Shown: piece by piece, positions 16,940 through 24,779 of the stretch
Position numbering within the stretch: the first letter of the stretch is position 1
Layout of the letters: every line of letters starts with the position of its first letter
Assembly: GCA_964408185.1 (NCBI GenBank)
Contig: CAYOYK010000002.1
Location: forward strand, 62,001-126,000
From: CAYOYK01 sp964408185
Lineage (GTDB): Bacteria; Bacillota; Clostridia; Christensenellales; Aristaeellaceae
Reading direction: 5' to 3'
DNA length: 64,000 bases
The notes under the pieces: model-generated
Told to the model about the DNA's origin: nothing
Databases searched by the model: none
The model's input: the letters and a program-made list of their open reading frames with translations, nothing else
Translations under genes and position numbers: made by a program

Positions 16940-17514
16940 GCAATCTGCTGTTGATCCTCGTTGGCTCCATTTTGGTGAACAACTTTGTAATGTCTCAGTT
17001 CCTCGGCATATGCCCGTTCTTGGGCGTATCCAAAAAGGTGGAGACCGCCTTTGGCATGGGCATGGCCGTCACGTTCGTTATGGCCATCGCGTCGCTTTTT
17101 ACCTACCTGATTCAAACCTACCTGCTGGTTCCGCTTGGGCTGGAATACATGCAGACCATCGCGTTTATCTTAGTCATCGCCGTGCTGGTGCAGATCGTGG
17201 AAAGCGCGCTGAAAAAGATTAGCCGTTCGCTGTATCAGGCGCTGGGCGTGTATCTGCCGCTCATCACCACCAACTGCGCCGTGCTGGGCGTAACGATCCT
17301 GAACGTATCCAACAACTACAACCTGATCGAATCCGTAGTGTGCGGCGCGGGCTCCGCGCTTGGCTTTACGCTGGCGATTGTGCTGTTTGCGTGCATCCGC
17401 GAGCGCTTGGCCACCAACAACCTGCCGAAATGGATGGACGGGTTTCCTGGCGCGCTGATTACGGCCGGCCTGATGAGCATCGCCTTTCAGGGCTTTGCCG
17501 GCATGATCCAGTAG
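16936..17514 (+). CDS. rnfA: Electron transport complex subunit RnfA
   Basis: A 192-aa six-helix membrane protein of the NqrE/RnfA family. Motifs include VNNFVMSQFLGICPFLG near the N-terminus and PLITTNCAVLGV in the middle; the Cys residues in these pair with those of RnfE to hold a 2Fe-2S cluster inside the membrane. GAAGGAGGAG precedes the ATG. It overlaps the rnfE stop. Confidence 0.95.
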   Translation: MSNLLLILVGSILVNNFVMSQFLGICPFLGVSKKVETAFGMGMAVTFVMAIASLFTYLIQTYLLVPLGLEYMQTIAFILVIAVLVQIVESALKKISRSLYQALGVYLPLITTNCAVLGVTILNVSNNYNLIESVVCGAGSALGFTLAIVLFACIRERLATNNLPKWMDGFPGALITAGLMSIAFQGFAGMIQ

Positions 17515-17527
17515 GGGAGGGGCTACA

Positions 17528-18616
17528 ATGAACGGTGTATTGATTGCGGCGCTTGTGCTGGGCGTGCTGGGCTTGGCGTTTGGCCTGCTGCTGACGTGGG
17601 CCAACAAGGTCTTTCACACGGAGTCCGACCCGAAGCGCGATCAAATCCGCGAGGCGCTGCCGGGAGCGAATTGCGGCGGATGCGGCTATCCCGGCTGCGA
17701 CGGCATGGCAGACGCGATTGTGGCGGGCAAAGCGCCCATCAGCGGCTGCCCGGTAGGCGGCACCGCGGTGGCGGACCGAATCGCCGAGATCATGGGCGTT
17801 GAAAAGACGCCCAATCAGGTGCGCAATGTCGCAACGGTCGTCTGTCAAGGCGATATCGATCGCTGCAAGAGCAAATTCACTTACCATGGCATCAGCGATT
17901 GCGTTGCGGCCAGCTTGGTCAGCGACGGAAACAGGGCCTGCAAGTATGCGTGCCTTGGCCTTGGCACTTGCGTGAGCGTATGCAAGTTCGATGCGATTCA
18001 CATTGACGAGCGCCTGAAAATCGCCACGGTCGATCCTGACAAGTGCCACAGCTGCGGCGCCTGCGTGGCGGCCTGCCCCAAGCATGTGCTCAGCCTCCAG
18101 CCGGAAACCGTCCCCGTGCGGCTGCTGTGCCGCGCTGCGGAGGAGGGCTTTCTGGTCAGCGATAACTGCAAGGTGGGCTGCATCGGCTGCGAGCTGTGCA
18201 AGAACGCGTGCAAGTTTGGCGCGATCACCATCGAGAATCACCTGCCCAAGTTTGATATGAGCAAATGCGTCGGCTGCATGATGTGCGCGGAGATTTGCCC
18301 GACCGGGGCCATCTGGGGCGATTTTGACAATCGTCATATCGCGCTGATCGACCGGGATACCTGCATTGGCTGCGGCATATGCAAAAAGACCTGCCAGTTT
18401 GAGGCGATCTCCGGCACGATCAAGAGCGTGCACGAGGTCAACGAAGCCTGTACCGGCTGCGGGCAATGCGTGCCCAAGTGCCCGAAGAAGGCGATCACGC
18501 TGCCCATCCGCGAGCACGTGCGCGACGCGAACGCAAAGGTCGGCACCCAAGCGGAATCCGTGGTCATCAAGGCGACCGAGACGGGCGTACCCGTTGTGCC
18601 CGCCAAGCCGGAATAG
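17528..18616 (+). CDS. rnfB: Electron transport complex subunit RnfB, multi-cluster
   Basis: A 362-aa ferredoxin-like subunit that takes electrons from soluble ferredoxin. An N-terminal membrane anchor (about 3-25) is followed by the Fe-S domain CGGCGYPGCDGMADAI, and then a series of 4Fe-4S motifs: CHSCGACVAACP, CIGCELCKNAC, CVGCMMCAEICP, CIGCGICKKTC and CTGCGQCVPKCP, plus a divergent CKYACLGLGTCVSVC. That makes about six clusters beyond the first domain, as in long clostridial RnfB rather than the short proteobacterial form. It sits 13 nt after rnfA and 13 nt before proC. Confidence 0.95.
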   Translation: MNGVLIAALVLGVLGLAFGLLLTWANKVFHTESDPKRDQIREALPGANCGGCGYPGCDGMADAIVAGKAPISGCPVGGTAVADRIAEIMGVEKTPNQVRNVATVVCQGDIDRCKSKFTYHGISDCVAASLVSDGNRACKYACLGLGTCVSVCKFDAIHIDERLKIATVDPDKCHSCGACVAACPKHVLSLQPETVPVRLLCRAAEEGFLVSDNCKVGCIGCELCKNACKFGAITIENHLPKFDMSKCVGCMMCAEICPTGAIWGDFDNRHIALIDRDTCIGCGICKKTCQFEAISGTIKSVHEVNEACTGCGQCVPKCPKKAITLPIREHVRDANAKVGTQAESVVIKATETGVPVVPAKPE

Positions 18617-18629
18617 GGGAGAGACGCGT

Positions 18630-19460
18630 ATGAAAGCGGGTTTCATCGGAGTGGGGAACATGGGCGGCGCCATACTCGGCGGCGTGATCCGCAGCGGGTT
18701 TCTGCCCGCCGAGGCGCTGGTCGTGTATGACGTAAGCGAGAAGCAATGCAAGGCGGCGCACGACCGATATGGAGTTGCCATCGCCGGGAACATCGGCGCG
18801 CTGGTTGACGCGTGCGACGTGATTCTGCTCTGCGTGAAGCCCATTTATATGAAAGAAGTGCTGCTTGAGGCCAAACCGCACGCCGGCGGCAAGCGCTTTA
18901 TCTCCATTGCGGCCGGATGGACGTATGGCATGCTCACCGATGTTCTGGACGAGGCAAGCGGCGCAAGGGTTTTGCGCGTGATGCCCAACACGCCCGCTAT
19001 GGTTGGCGAGGGGTATACAGCGCTGTGCCAGCGCACGGGGTTTACCGCGGAAGAATTTGAGTGGGCCAAGGCGTTGTTTTCCACGCTGGGCAAGGCCGAG
19101 GCGTTCCCGGAGGCATTGTTTGACGCGGTAGTCGCCGTCAGCGGCAGCAGCCCGGCCTATGTGTATATGCTGATCGAGGCCATGGCGGACGGGGCGGTCG
19201 CGCAGGGTATGCCGCGCGCCGCCGCGATACAGGCCGCCGCGCAGGCGGTGCTCGGCTCCGCAAGGATGGTGCTGGAAACTGGCGAGCATCCGGCCAAGCT
19301 CAAGGACGCGGTATGCTCGCCTGCCGGAACGACCATCGACGCGGTGGAAGCCCTTGAGAAAGACGGATTCCGTTATGCTGTGCTGGACGCGATGCGCGTT
19401 TGCGCCGAGAAAAGCCGCCGGATGGGGAAGCCCGCCGACAAAAAGGAGAATGTGCAATGA
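18630..19460 (+). CDS. proC: Pyrroline-5-carboxylate reductase
   Basis: A 276-aa enzyme for the last step of proline synthesis, NAD(P)H-dependent. The dinucleotide fold starts GFIGVGNMGGA (4-14); the catalytic C-terminal region has AVSGSSPAYVYMLIEAMAD and VCSPAGTTIDAV. GGGGAGAG precedes ATG 18630. It is 13 nt behind rnfB, probably on the rnf transcript, though no metabolic link is obvious. Its stop overlaps the rnhA start. Confidence 0.95.
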   Translation: MKAGFIGVGNMGGAILGGVIRSGFLPAEALVVYDVSEKQCKAAHDRYGVAIAGNIGALVDACDVILLCVKPIYMKEVLLEAKPHAGGKRFISIAAGWTYGMLTDVLDEASGARVLRVMPNTPAMVGEGYTALCQRTGFTAEEFEWAKALFSTLGKAEAFPEALFDAVVAVSGSSPAYVYMLIEAMADGAVAQGMPRAAAIQAAAQAVLGSARMVLETGEHPAKLKDAVCSPAGTTIDAVEALEKDGFRYAVLDAMRVCAEKSRRMGKPADKKENVQ

Positions 19461-19981
19461 GTGACCAAGCGGCTGCCAAAAAGCATGTGATCGTTTACAC
19501 GGACGGGGCCTGCTCCGGCAATCCCGGCCCCGGCGGTTGGGGCGTCGTGCTGAGCTATGGGGGAAAGAGCAAGGAGCTGTCCGGCTCGATGCCAAATACC
19601 ACCAACAATCGCATGGAGCTGTTTGCGGTCATCAGCGCGCTTGGGGCGCTCAAGGAGCCCTGCGTGGTCGCTGTGTTTTCGGATTCGACCTACGTCGTCA
19701 ACGCGTTTGAAAAGGGCTGGATCGACAGCTGGCAAAAGAACAACTGGATCAAAAGCGATAAAAAGCCCGTGGAGAACTCCGACCTATGGAAGCTCCTGCT
19801 GCAGCTGATCAAAATCAAAAAGCACGAGATGCGGTGGGGCAAGGTAAAGGGGCATAGCGATGATCCGCTGAACAATCGGTGCGACGAGTTGGCGCGCGCC
19901 GCTATCAAGGATTATCGACGCATGAACGGCGAGACGGTGGAGGACGACACGCCCGCTCCGGCGCAGACTGTCAAGGGCTGA
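19457..19981 (+). CDS. rnhA: Ribonuclease HI
   Basis: A 174-aa enzyme that cuts the RNA strand of RNA-DNA hybrids. The four acidic metal ligands can be placed at Asp16 (YTDGACSGNPGPGG), Glu54 (NNRMEL), Asp76 (FSDSTYV) and Asp143 (NNRCDELA); His133 is in the KGHSDDP loop. The basic-protrusion region (KGWIDSWQKNNW) is present as in E. coli RnhA. A 25-residue acidic, polar tail follows. ATG overlaps the proC stop. Confidence 0.95.
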   Translation: MSDQAAAKKHVIVYTDGACSGNPGPGGWGVVLSYGGKSKELSGSMPNTTNNRMELFAVISALGALKEPCVVAVFSDSTYVVNAFEKGWIDSWQKNNWIKSDKKPVENSDLWKLLLQLIKIKKHEMRWGKVKGHSDDPLNNRCDELARAAIKDYRRMNGETVEDDTPAPAQTVKG

Positions 19982-20021
19982 CGGGGCGATGGAGGCGCGC
20001 GAATAGAGTTCTATGCTTTTA

Positions 20022-20057
20022 TATCTTTTCGCTAAAGAACACTTTTACGAAAAGATA
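20022..20057 (+). terminator. Inverted repeat between rnhA and the recombinase gene
   Basis: TATCTTTTCG (20022-20031) and CGAAAAGATA (20048-20057) form a perfect 10-bp stem with a 16-nt loop, followed by GGTCTTTTTT. It could be a terminator for rnhA or an operator/leader hairpin for the recombinase gene, whose ribosome-binding site begins 12 nt later. Confidence 0.5.
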
Positions 20058-20084
20058 GGTCTTTTTTGAAAGGGGGCGACCGCT

Positions 20085-21281
20085 ATTCAGAGTTCCTATC
20101 GTCAGCACACGGATGAGCTGCGAATTATCAAGATCCGCGAAAACCTGAGCGGTCTGCCAACCTCATGCTCGGACTTTATCCGCAGCATTGCCACCACCAC
20201 CAGCACGCTGACGCGCTTTGCGTACAGCATTGACCTGCGGATATTCTACGAGTTTGCGTTTAAGGAGCTGCCCTATTTCCATGGCGACCGCATTTCCACG
20301 ATCACCGACGAGGAGATCGCGCGATTGTCATCCCGTGATATTGACCTCTATTCCGACTATTTGACCCTATATTACAAATCCGAAGCTGAGAACGGCCCTG
20401 ACGAGGCCCCTGTGGCCGTCGTCAACCATGAGCATGGCATTATGCGCAAGCTGTCCTCTCTGCGCTCGTATTTTGACTATCTGTTCCGTGAGCACCGCAT
20501 CCCCGGTAACGTAGCCACGTTGGTGCCGCTGCCCAAAATCCACGATAAGGCCATCCTGCGTCTGGAGGGCGACGAGGCAAGCCAAATGCTGGCGCTGGTG
20601 GAATCCCGCGACGCGTTTGATAAGCGTCAGAGCCAGTATCTCCGCCATACCGAGCTGCGGGACTACGCCATGCTGATGCTTTTTCTGGGCACGGGAATGC
20701 GGGTCAGCGAATGCGTCGGAATCAATGTGGACGATCTGGACTTTGCCAACAACGCCGTGCTGGTTACGCGCAAGGGCGGCAATCAAGTGATGCTTTACTT
20801 CCCGCAGGAGGTCGCCGACGCGCTGCTGCGCTATGGCGAGCTGCGCGAGAAGCTCACGCCGCTGGAGGGTCACGAGCAGGCGTTTTTTCTCTCGCTGCAA
20901 AACCGTCGCATTACGCAGCGCGCCGTGCAGCTCATGGTCAAAAAATATGCCAAGGTCGTTGTCCCGCTGAAAAAGCGAATCAGTCCGCATAAGCTGCGCA
21001 GCACCTACGCCACCAATCTCTATCAGGAGACCGGCGATATCTATCTTGTAGCGGATGCCCTCGGCCATTCCAACGTCAACACCACGCGCAAGCATTATGC
21101 CGCCATGACGGACGATCGCCGCCGCGAGGCCGCCAAGCACGTCAGGCTGCCGGGCCGCGAAAACGAATCGCCGACAGCCGCTTCAGCGGAAGCGATTCCC
21201 CCGCCGCCTTCGGATGCCGCTGAGTCTGCCAATCAGGACGCCGATTTGGTTACAGACGACACCGCTTTTCACACCAAATAG
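20085..21281 (+). CDS. Tyrosine recombinase/integrase family protein with apparent ATT start
   Basis: A 398-aa protein. The N-terminal SAM-like core-binding domain covers about 15-155 and the catalytic domain about 165-345. All catalytic residues can be placed: Arg206 (GTGMRVSE), Lys230 (TRKGG), His302 and Arg305 (PHKLR), His328 (LGHSN) and Tyr338 (KHYAAM). The frame runs from a stop at 20067, and the only start-like codon with a ribosome-binding site is ATT 20085, 8 nt after AAAGGGGG. The first conventional start (TTG 20325) would delete 80 residues of the DNA-binding domain. It is longer than XerC/XerD (about 300 aa), with a 50-residue Pro/Ala/acidic tail. No attachment site or phage genes surround it; lexA follows. 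Confidence 0.85.
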   Translation: MQSSYRQHTDELRIIKIRENLSGLPTSCSDFIRSIATTTSTLTRFAYSIDLRIFYEFAFKELPYFHGDRISTITDEEIARLSSRDIDLYSDYLTLYYKSEAENGPDEAPVAVVNHEHGIMRKLSSLRSYFDYLFREHRIPGNVATLVPLPKIHDKAILRLEGDEASQMLALVESRDAFDKRQSQYLRHTELRDYAMLMLFLGTGMRVSECVGINVDDLDFANNAVLVTRKGGNQVMLYFPQEVADALLRYGELREKLTPLEGHEQAFFLSLQNRRITQRAVQLMVKKYAKVVVPLKKRISPHKLRSTYATNLYQETGDIYLVADALGHSNVNTTRKHYAAMTDDRRREAAKHVRLPGRENESPTAASAEAIPPPPSDAAESANQDADLVTDDTAFHTK

Positions 21282-21293
21282 AAACATTTGTTC
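21282..21293 (+). promoter_or_regulatory. LexA-box-like site upstream of lexA
   Basis: AAACATTTGTTC differs from the B. subtilis-type LexA box (GAACnnnnGTTC) only in the first base and keeps the inner A/T. It lies 19 nt upstream of the lexA -35. A similar site stands before ctsR. Confidence 0.5.
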
Positions 21294-21312
21294 GCAATTT
21301 GTGCCGAATTGC

Positions 21313-21341
21313 TTGCAAATCAACAGTTGATATGGTATCCT
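21313..21341 (+). promoter_or_regulatory. lexA promoter
   Basis: TTGCAA (21313-21318), 17 bp, and an extended -10, TGG TATCCT (hexamer 21336-21341). Confidence 0.6.
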
Positions 21342-21343
21342 TG

Positions 21344-21359
21344 TCCTGATAGATCAGGA
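21344..21359 (+). promoter_or_regulatory. Palindrome at the lexA transcription start
   Basis: TCCTGATAGATCAGGA is a perfect inverted repeat of 6-bp arms with a 4-nt centre, lying directly after the -10 and ahead of the lexA start. It is well placed for a repressor; the binding protein is unknown. Confidence 0.5.
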
Positions 21360-21373
21360 TAGGATGTGTTGCT

Positions 21374-21982
21374 ATGAGCAATCCACGCGGCGACAGTCAG
21401 GCACGCATTTTAGCTTACATTGAGCAATTTTCCCACGAAAAGGGCTATCCCCCATCCGTGCGCGAGATATGCGAGGCCACGGGCCTGCGCTCCACCTCCA
21501 CGGTGCACGGGCATTTGATCCGCCTTGAGAAAAAAGGCATGCTTTACCGCGATTCCATGAAGCCTCGCGCCATTTCCGTCCCCACGGACCGTCAGATGTA
21601 TGACACCGAGATGATCTCCGTGCCCATTGTGGGCCGCGTTACTGCCGGTACGCCCATCTTGGCGCAGGAGAACATCGACGAGTATATTTCATTGCCCGTA
21701 ACCATGCTGGGCGAGGGCGAGCACTACGTGCTGGGCGTTCGCGGAGAGAGCATGATAGAGGCCGGAATCATGGACGGCGATTATGTGGTGGTGCGCAAGC
21801 AGCCCGTGGCTTACAACGGGGATATTGTGGTCGCCATGATCGAGGACGAGGCGACTGTAAAACGCTTTTATAAAGAAAACGGGCATTTCCGCTTACAGCC
21901 CGAAAACTGTACCATGATGCCGATCATTGTGCCGGAGGTCACCATATTGGGCAAGGTCATATCCTTGTACCGTGTGTTCTAG
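21374..21982 (+). CDS. lexA: SOS repressor LexA
   Basis: A 202-aa repressor of the DNA-damage response. The N-terminal winged helix (1-65) carries YPPSVREICEATGLRSTSTV. The autocleavage site is Ala91-Gly92 (RVTAGTP), the catalytic Ser is 126 (RGESMIEAGI) and the Lys is 163 (EATVKRF). RecA-stimulated self-cleavage would derepress its targets. The gene has its own promoter with a LexA-box-like site upstream and a palindrome at the start of the transcript. mgtC, psuK and psuG follow at close spacing. Confidence 0.97.
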   Translation: MSNPRGDSQARILAYIEQFSHEKGYPPSVREICEATGLRSTSTVHGHLIRLEKKGMLYRDSMKPRAISVPTDRQMYDTEMISVPIVGRVTAGTPILAQENIDEYISLPVTMLGEGEHYVLGVRGESMIEAGIMDGDYVVVRKQPVAYNGDIVVAMIEDEATVKRFYKENGHFRLQPENCTMMPIIVPEVTILGKVISLYRVF

Positions 21983-22004
21983 CTTTTTTTCGGGAGGTGC
22001 GCCT

Positions 22005-22691
22005 ATGCCGTGGTGGGAAATCGGGCTTCGGCTGCTGGCCTCGTGCTTTATCGGCTGCGTAATTGGGATTGAGCGAGAACGAAAGAACCGCCCCGCAGGC
22101 ATGCGCACGCATGTGCTTGTTTGCGTAGGCGCTTGTATCATAGCCGTTATGGAATGCCTGCTGACGCTGCGAACCGTGGAGATTAACGCCGCTAACCCCG
22201 ACGCGGGCGTTACCATCAGCGTAGGGCGCGTGATTGCGCAGGTGGTCAGCGGAATTGGGTTCTTGGGCGCAGGCACGATCTTCATCAGCCAGAAAAAAAT
22301 TGCGGGACTCACCACGGCGGCCTCGCTGTGGAACGCCGGATGCCTTGGGCTTGCAATCGGCATGGGTTACTACGGGCTGGCCATTGCGGGCTGCGCGGTT
22401 GTGCTCATTACACTCACGCTGCTCCAGCGCGTGGTCAAGGTCAACGCCGTCAAGCACGTCGAGGTGCAGTTTATCCATCGGGTAGAGACCATTGCATTTA
22501 TCAACGAGTATTTTCAAAGCATTGGCGTTAGGGTGCTGGATGTTGATTTTCACGTGGAAAACAAGGGCAAGTATAACCTGTACACCAATCTCTACACGCT
22601 GGACATGCGCGGCAGCGCCGCCTATAAGGACATTGTGAACAAGCTGTCGGAGTACGTAAATATTCAAGGAATTCGAACCAGAAACGTATAA
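22005..22691 (+). CDS. MgtC/SapB family membrane protein
   Basis: A 228-aa protein. The N-terminal half has about four to five membrane segments with family motifs GCVIGIERERKNRPAGMRTH (about 18-37) and VSGIGFLGAGTIF. A cytoplasmic C-terminal domain (about 145-228) resembles the ACT-like domain of MgtC. In pathogens MgtC limits the F-type ATPase and helps growth in low Mg2+; the role in a Clostridia is unknown. GGGAGGTG precedes ATG 22005. It starts 22 nt after lexA and is probably co-transcribed. Confidence 0.88.
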   Translation: MPWWEIGLRLLASCFIGCVIGIERERKNRPAGMRTHVLVCVGACIIAVMECLLTLRTVEINAANPDAGVTISVGRVIAQVVSGIGFLGAGTIFISQKKIAGLTTAASLWNAGCLGLAIGMGYYGLAIAGCAVVLITLTLLQRVVKVNAVKHVEVQFIHRVETIAFINEYFQSIGVRVLDVDFHVENKGKYNLYTNLYTLDMRGSAAYKDIVNKLSEYVNIQGIRTRNV

Positions 22692-22704
22692 AGGAGAGAT
22701 CGTC

Positions 22705-23646
22705 TTGCCCAGCCATCGCATAGCCGTATTCGGCGCGAGCAATGTGGATTTAACGGCGACGCCGTATACGGCCATTGCCATGCAGGATTCCAATCCGGGG
22801 CAGGTCCGTTCCAGCATGGGCGGCGTAGGCCGCAACATCGCGGAGAATCTGCGCAGGCTCGATCAGCGCGTTTCCTTTGTAAGCGCGTTTGGTGACGACA
22901 GCTTTTCACGGCTGCTGATAGAATCGCTGCGGGACCTAGACATCGATATCAAGCATTGCCTGACCCTGCCCGATACGCGCGGCTCGCTGTATTTCTGCCT
23001 CAACGACGAGCGGGGCGATATGCTCGTCGCCGTAAACGACATGGACTTGTTTGAGCACATCGGGCCGGACTTTATGCGCAAGCAGGCAGAAGCCCTGAGG
23101 GAATCGGACGCGTTTGTTGTGGAAGCCAACCTGCCGGACGCCGCGCTGGCCGGACTTAGCGAGGTCGCCTCGCTTCCCCCGATGTTCGCGGACACCGTGT
23201 CAGCCTTCAAGGCAAAGCGCCTTCTCCCGGTTCTCCCCCGCCTGACAGGCATAAAAACAAACGGCATTGAGGCAAAGTGCCTCACGGGCATTGACGTGAC
23301 GGATCGTGCGTCCGCTCTGCGCACGATCGGGGCGCTGCATCAAATGGGCCCCGAATGGGTCATGCTTACGCTGGGCGCGGAGGGCGCGATTCTATCGGAC
23401 GGCAAGCGCATCGTGTCCGGCAAGCTGCCGATCAAGAACCTTGTCAACACCACCGGCTGCGGCGACGCGTTCATCGCGGGGGCGGTTTACGCCTACCTGA
23501 GTTGCGCAACCCCGGAGAATGTGCTACAATGTGGCCTCTCCTGTGCGGCCGGATGTGCGCGCAGCAGCTTGTCCGTATCGCCGGACAGCAGCGAAGCGAG
23601 CCTGCGCGTCGGCCTTGAGGAGATCGAAATGGAGGTTATCGCATGA
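22705..23646 (+). CDS. psuK: PfkB-family pseudouridine kinase
   Basis: A 313-aa sugar/nucleoside kinase. It shows the PfkB N-terminal GGVGRNIAENL motif (about 39-49) and the C-terminal catalytic stretch NTTGCGDAFIAG, where Cys replaces the common Ala of GAGD. Overlap with the pseudouridine-5'-phosphate glycosidase gene (ATGA) identifies the substrate: PsuK phosphorylates pseudouridine and PsuG splits the product into uracil and ribose 5-phosphate. TTG start 9 nt after AAAGGAGAG. It may have a broader nucleoside range. Confidence 0.86.
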   Translation: MPSHRIAVFGASNVDLTATPYTAIAMQDSNPGQVRSSMGGVGRNIAENLRRLDQRVSFVSAFGDDSFSRLLIESLRDLDIDIKHCLTLPDTRGSLYFCLNDERGDMLVAVNDMDLFEHIGPDFMRKQAEALRESDAFVVEANLPDAALAGLSEVASLPPMFADTVSAFKAKRLLPVLPRLTGIKTNGIEAKCLTGIDVTDRASALRTIGALHQMGPEWVMLTLGAEGAILSDGKRIVSGKLPIKNLVNTTGCGDAFIAGAVYAYLSCATPENVLQCGLSCAAGCARSSLSVSPDSSEASLRVGLEEIEMEVIA

Positions 23647-24548
23647 ATCCGTATCTGATCGTTTCAAATGAGGTACAGGAAGCCGTGGCCAGCCATCGGC
23701 CCGTTGTCGCGCTGGAATCAACCATCATCTCGCACGGCATGCCCTATCCGCAGAACGTGGAGACCGCGCTTCGCGTAGAGGCCGTCATCCGCGATCATGG
23801 CGCGGTGCCCGCCACCATCGCGATTCTGGGCGGCAAGCTGTGCGTGGGGATCAACAAGGACCAAATTGAGGAGCTCGGCCAGAAGGGCCTGAGCGTGACC
23901 AAGGCGAGCCGCCGCGACCTGCCCGTTTTGCTCAGCCGGGGCATGGACGGCGCGACGACCGTATCCGCCACGATGATCGGCGCGGCGCTGGCCGGAATCA
24001 AAATTTTTGCGACAGGCGGCATAGGCGGCGTGCATCGCGGGGCGGAGACTACCATGGATATCTCCGCCGACTTGGAGGAGCTGGCCAAAACCGATGTGAC
24101 CGTGGTGTGCGCGGGCGCAAAGTCCATCCTTGACCTCGGACTGACGCTGGAATACTTGGAAACCAAGGGCGTAACGGTGCTTGGCTACCAGACGGCCGAG
24201 CTGCCCGCCTTCTACTGCCGCCACAGCGGCTTTGGCGTGGATTATCAAATGGACGCGCCTGCCGATATCGCCGCCGCTATTCGCGCAAAGAATGAGTGTG
24301 GGCTGCGCGGCGGCATGCTGGTGGTCAACCCCATTCCGGAGCAATACGCCATGGATGAGAAGGCCATGAACGCCTGCATTGACGAGGCCATTCAAGCCGC
24401 CAACGCGCAGGGCGTGAAGGGCAAAAAAATCACGCCCTTCCTGCTGGATAAAATCAAGCAGCTCACGGGCGGTGATTCCCTTGACGCGAATATCCAGCTT
24501 GTGCTCAACAACGCCGCGCTGGGCGCGGAGATCGCCAAGGCGCTTTAG
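23643..24548 (+). CDS. psuG: Pseudouridine-5'-phosphate glycosidase
   Basis: A 301-aa enzyme of the PsuG/IndA family that breaks the C-C glycosidic bond of pseudouridine 5'-phosphate. The family block VALESTIISHGMPYPQN (about 21-37) holds the catalytic Glu; KASRRDLP, FATGGIGGVHRGAETT and DISADLEEL follow. It overlaps psuK, and the pair forms a complete salvage route for pseudouridine released by RNA turnover. A strong terminator begins 42 nt downstream. Confidence 0.95.
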   Translation: MNPYLIVSNEVQEAVASHRPVVALESTIISHGMPYPQNVETALRVEAVIRDHGAVPATIAILGGKLCVGINKDQIEELGQKGLSVTKASRRDLPVLLSRGMDGATTVSATMIGAALAGIKIFATGGIGGVHRGAETTMDISADLEELAKTDVTVVCAGAKSILDLGLTLEYLETKGVTVLGYQTAELPAFYCRHSGFGVDYQMDAPADIAAAIRAKNECGLRGGMLVVNPIPEQYAMDEKAMNACIDEAIQAANAQGVKGKKITPFLLDKIKQLTGGDSLDANIQLVLNNAALGAEIAKAL

Positions 24549-24589
24549 ACATCCTGCCGCCAATGCCTCTTTTGCTTGAACAGCAACGT

Positions 24590-24642
24590 ACTCCGCCAAC
24601 AATTGCGAGCCAAGTCCCGCATTTGTCGGCGGAGTCTTTTTT
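24590..24642 (+). terminator. Intrinsic terminator after psuG
   Basis: ACTCCGCC (24590-24597) pairs with GGCGGAGT (24628-24635); four more pairs follow past one mismatch. CTTTTTT comes directly after the stem. Confidence 0.7.
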
Positions 24643-24779
24643 GTCTGCCATGGTATTCCCATGCGGAGCGGAGCACACAATCACCTCGTCGATAGCATGC
24701 GCCTCCCATCAATTGCTATGCACGCAAGGCGGGCAAGACCGTAGAATAGATTATCGCATCAACAAGGAGGGTTCCATTT

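Noticed and set aside
13841..18616. Operon as an Nqr rather than an Rnf complex
   Set aside because: The C-terminal RnfB with many 4Fe-4S motifs and the RnfC ferredoxin clusters exclude NqrF/NqrA.
20325..21281. TTG 20325 as the start of the recombinase
   Set aside because: It would cut the conserved core-binding domain, and no ribosome-binding site precedes it.
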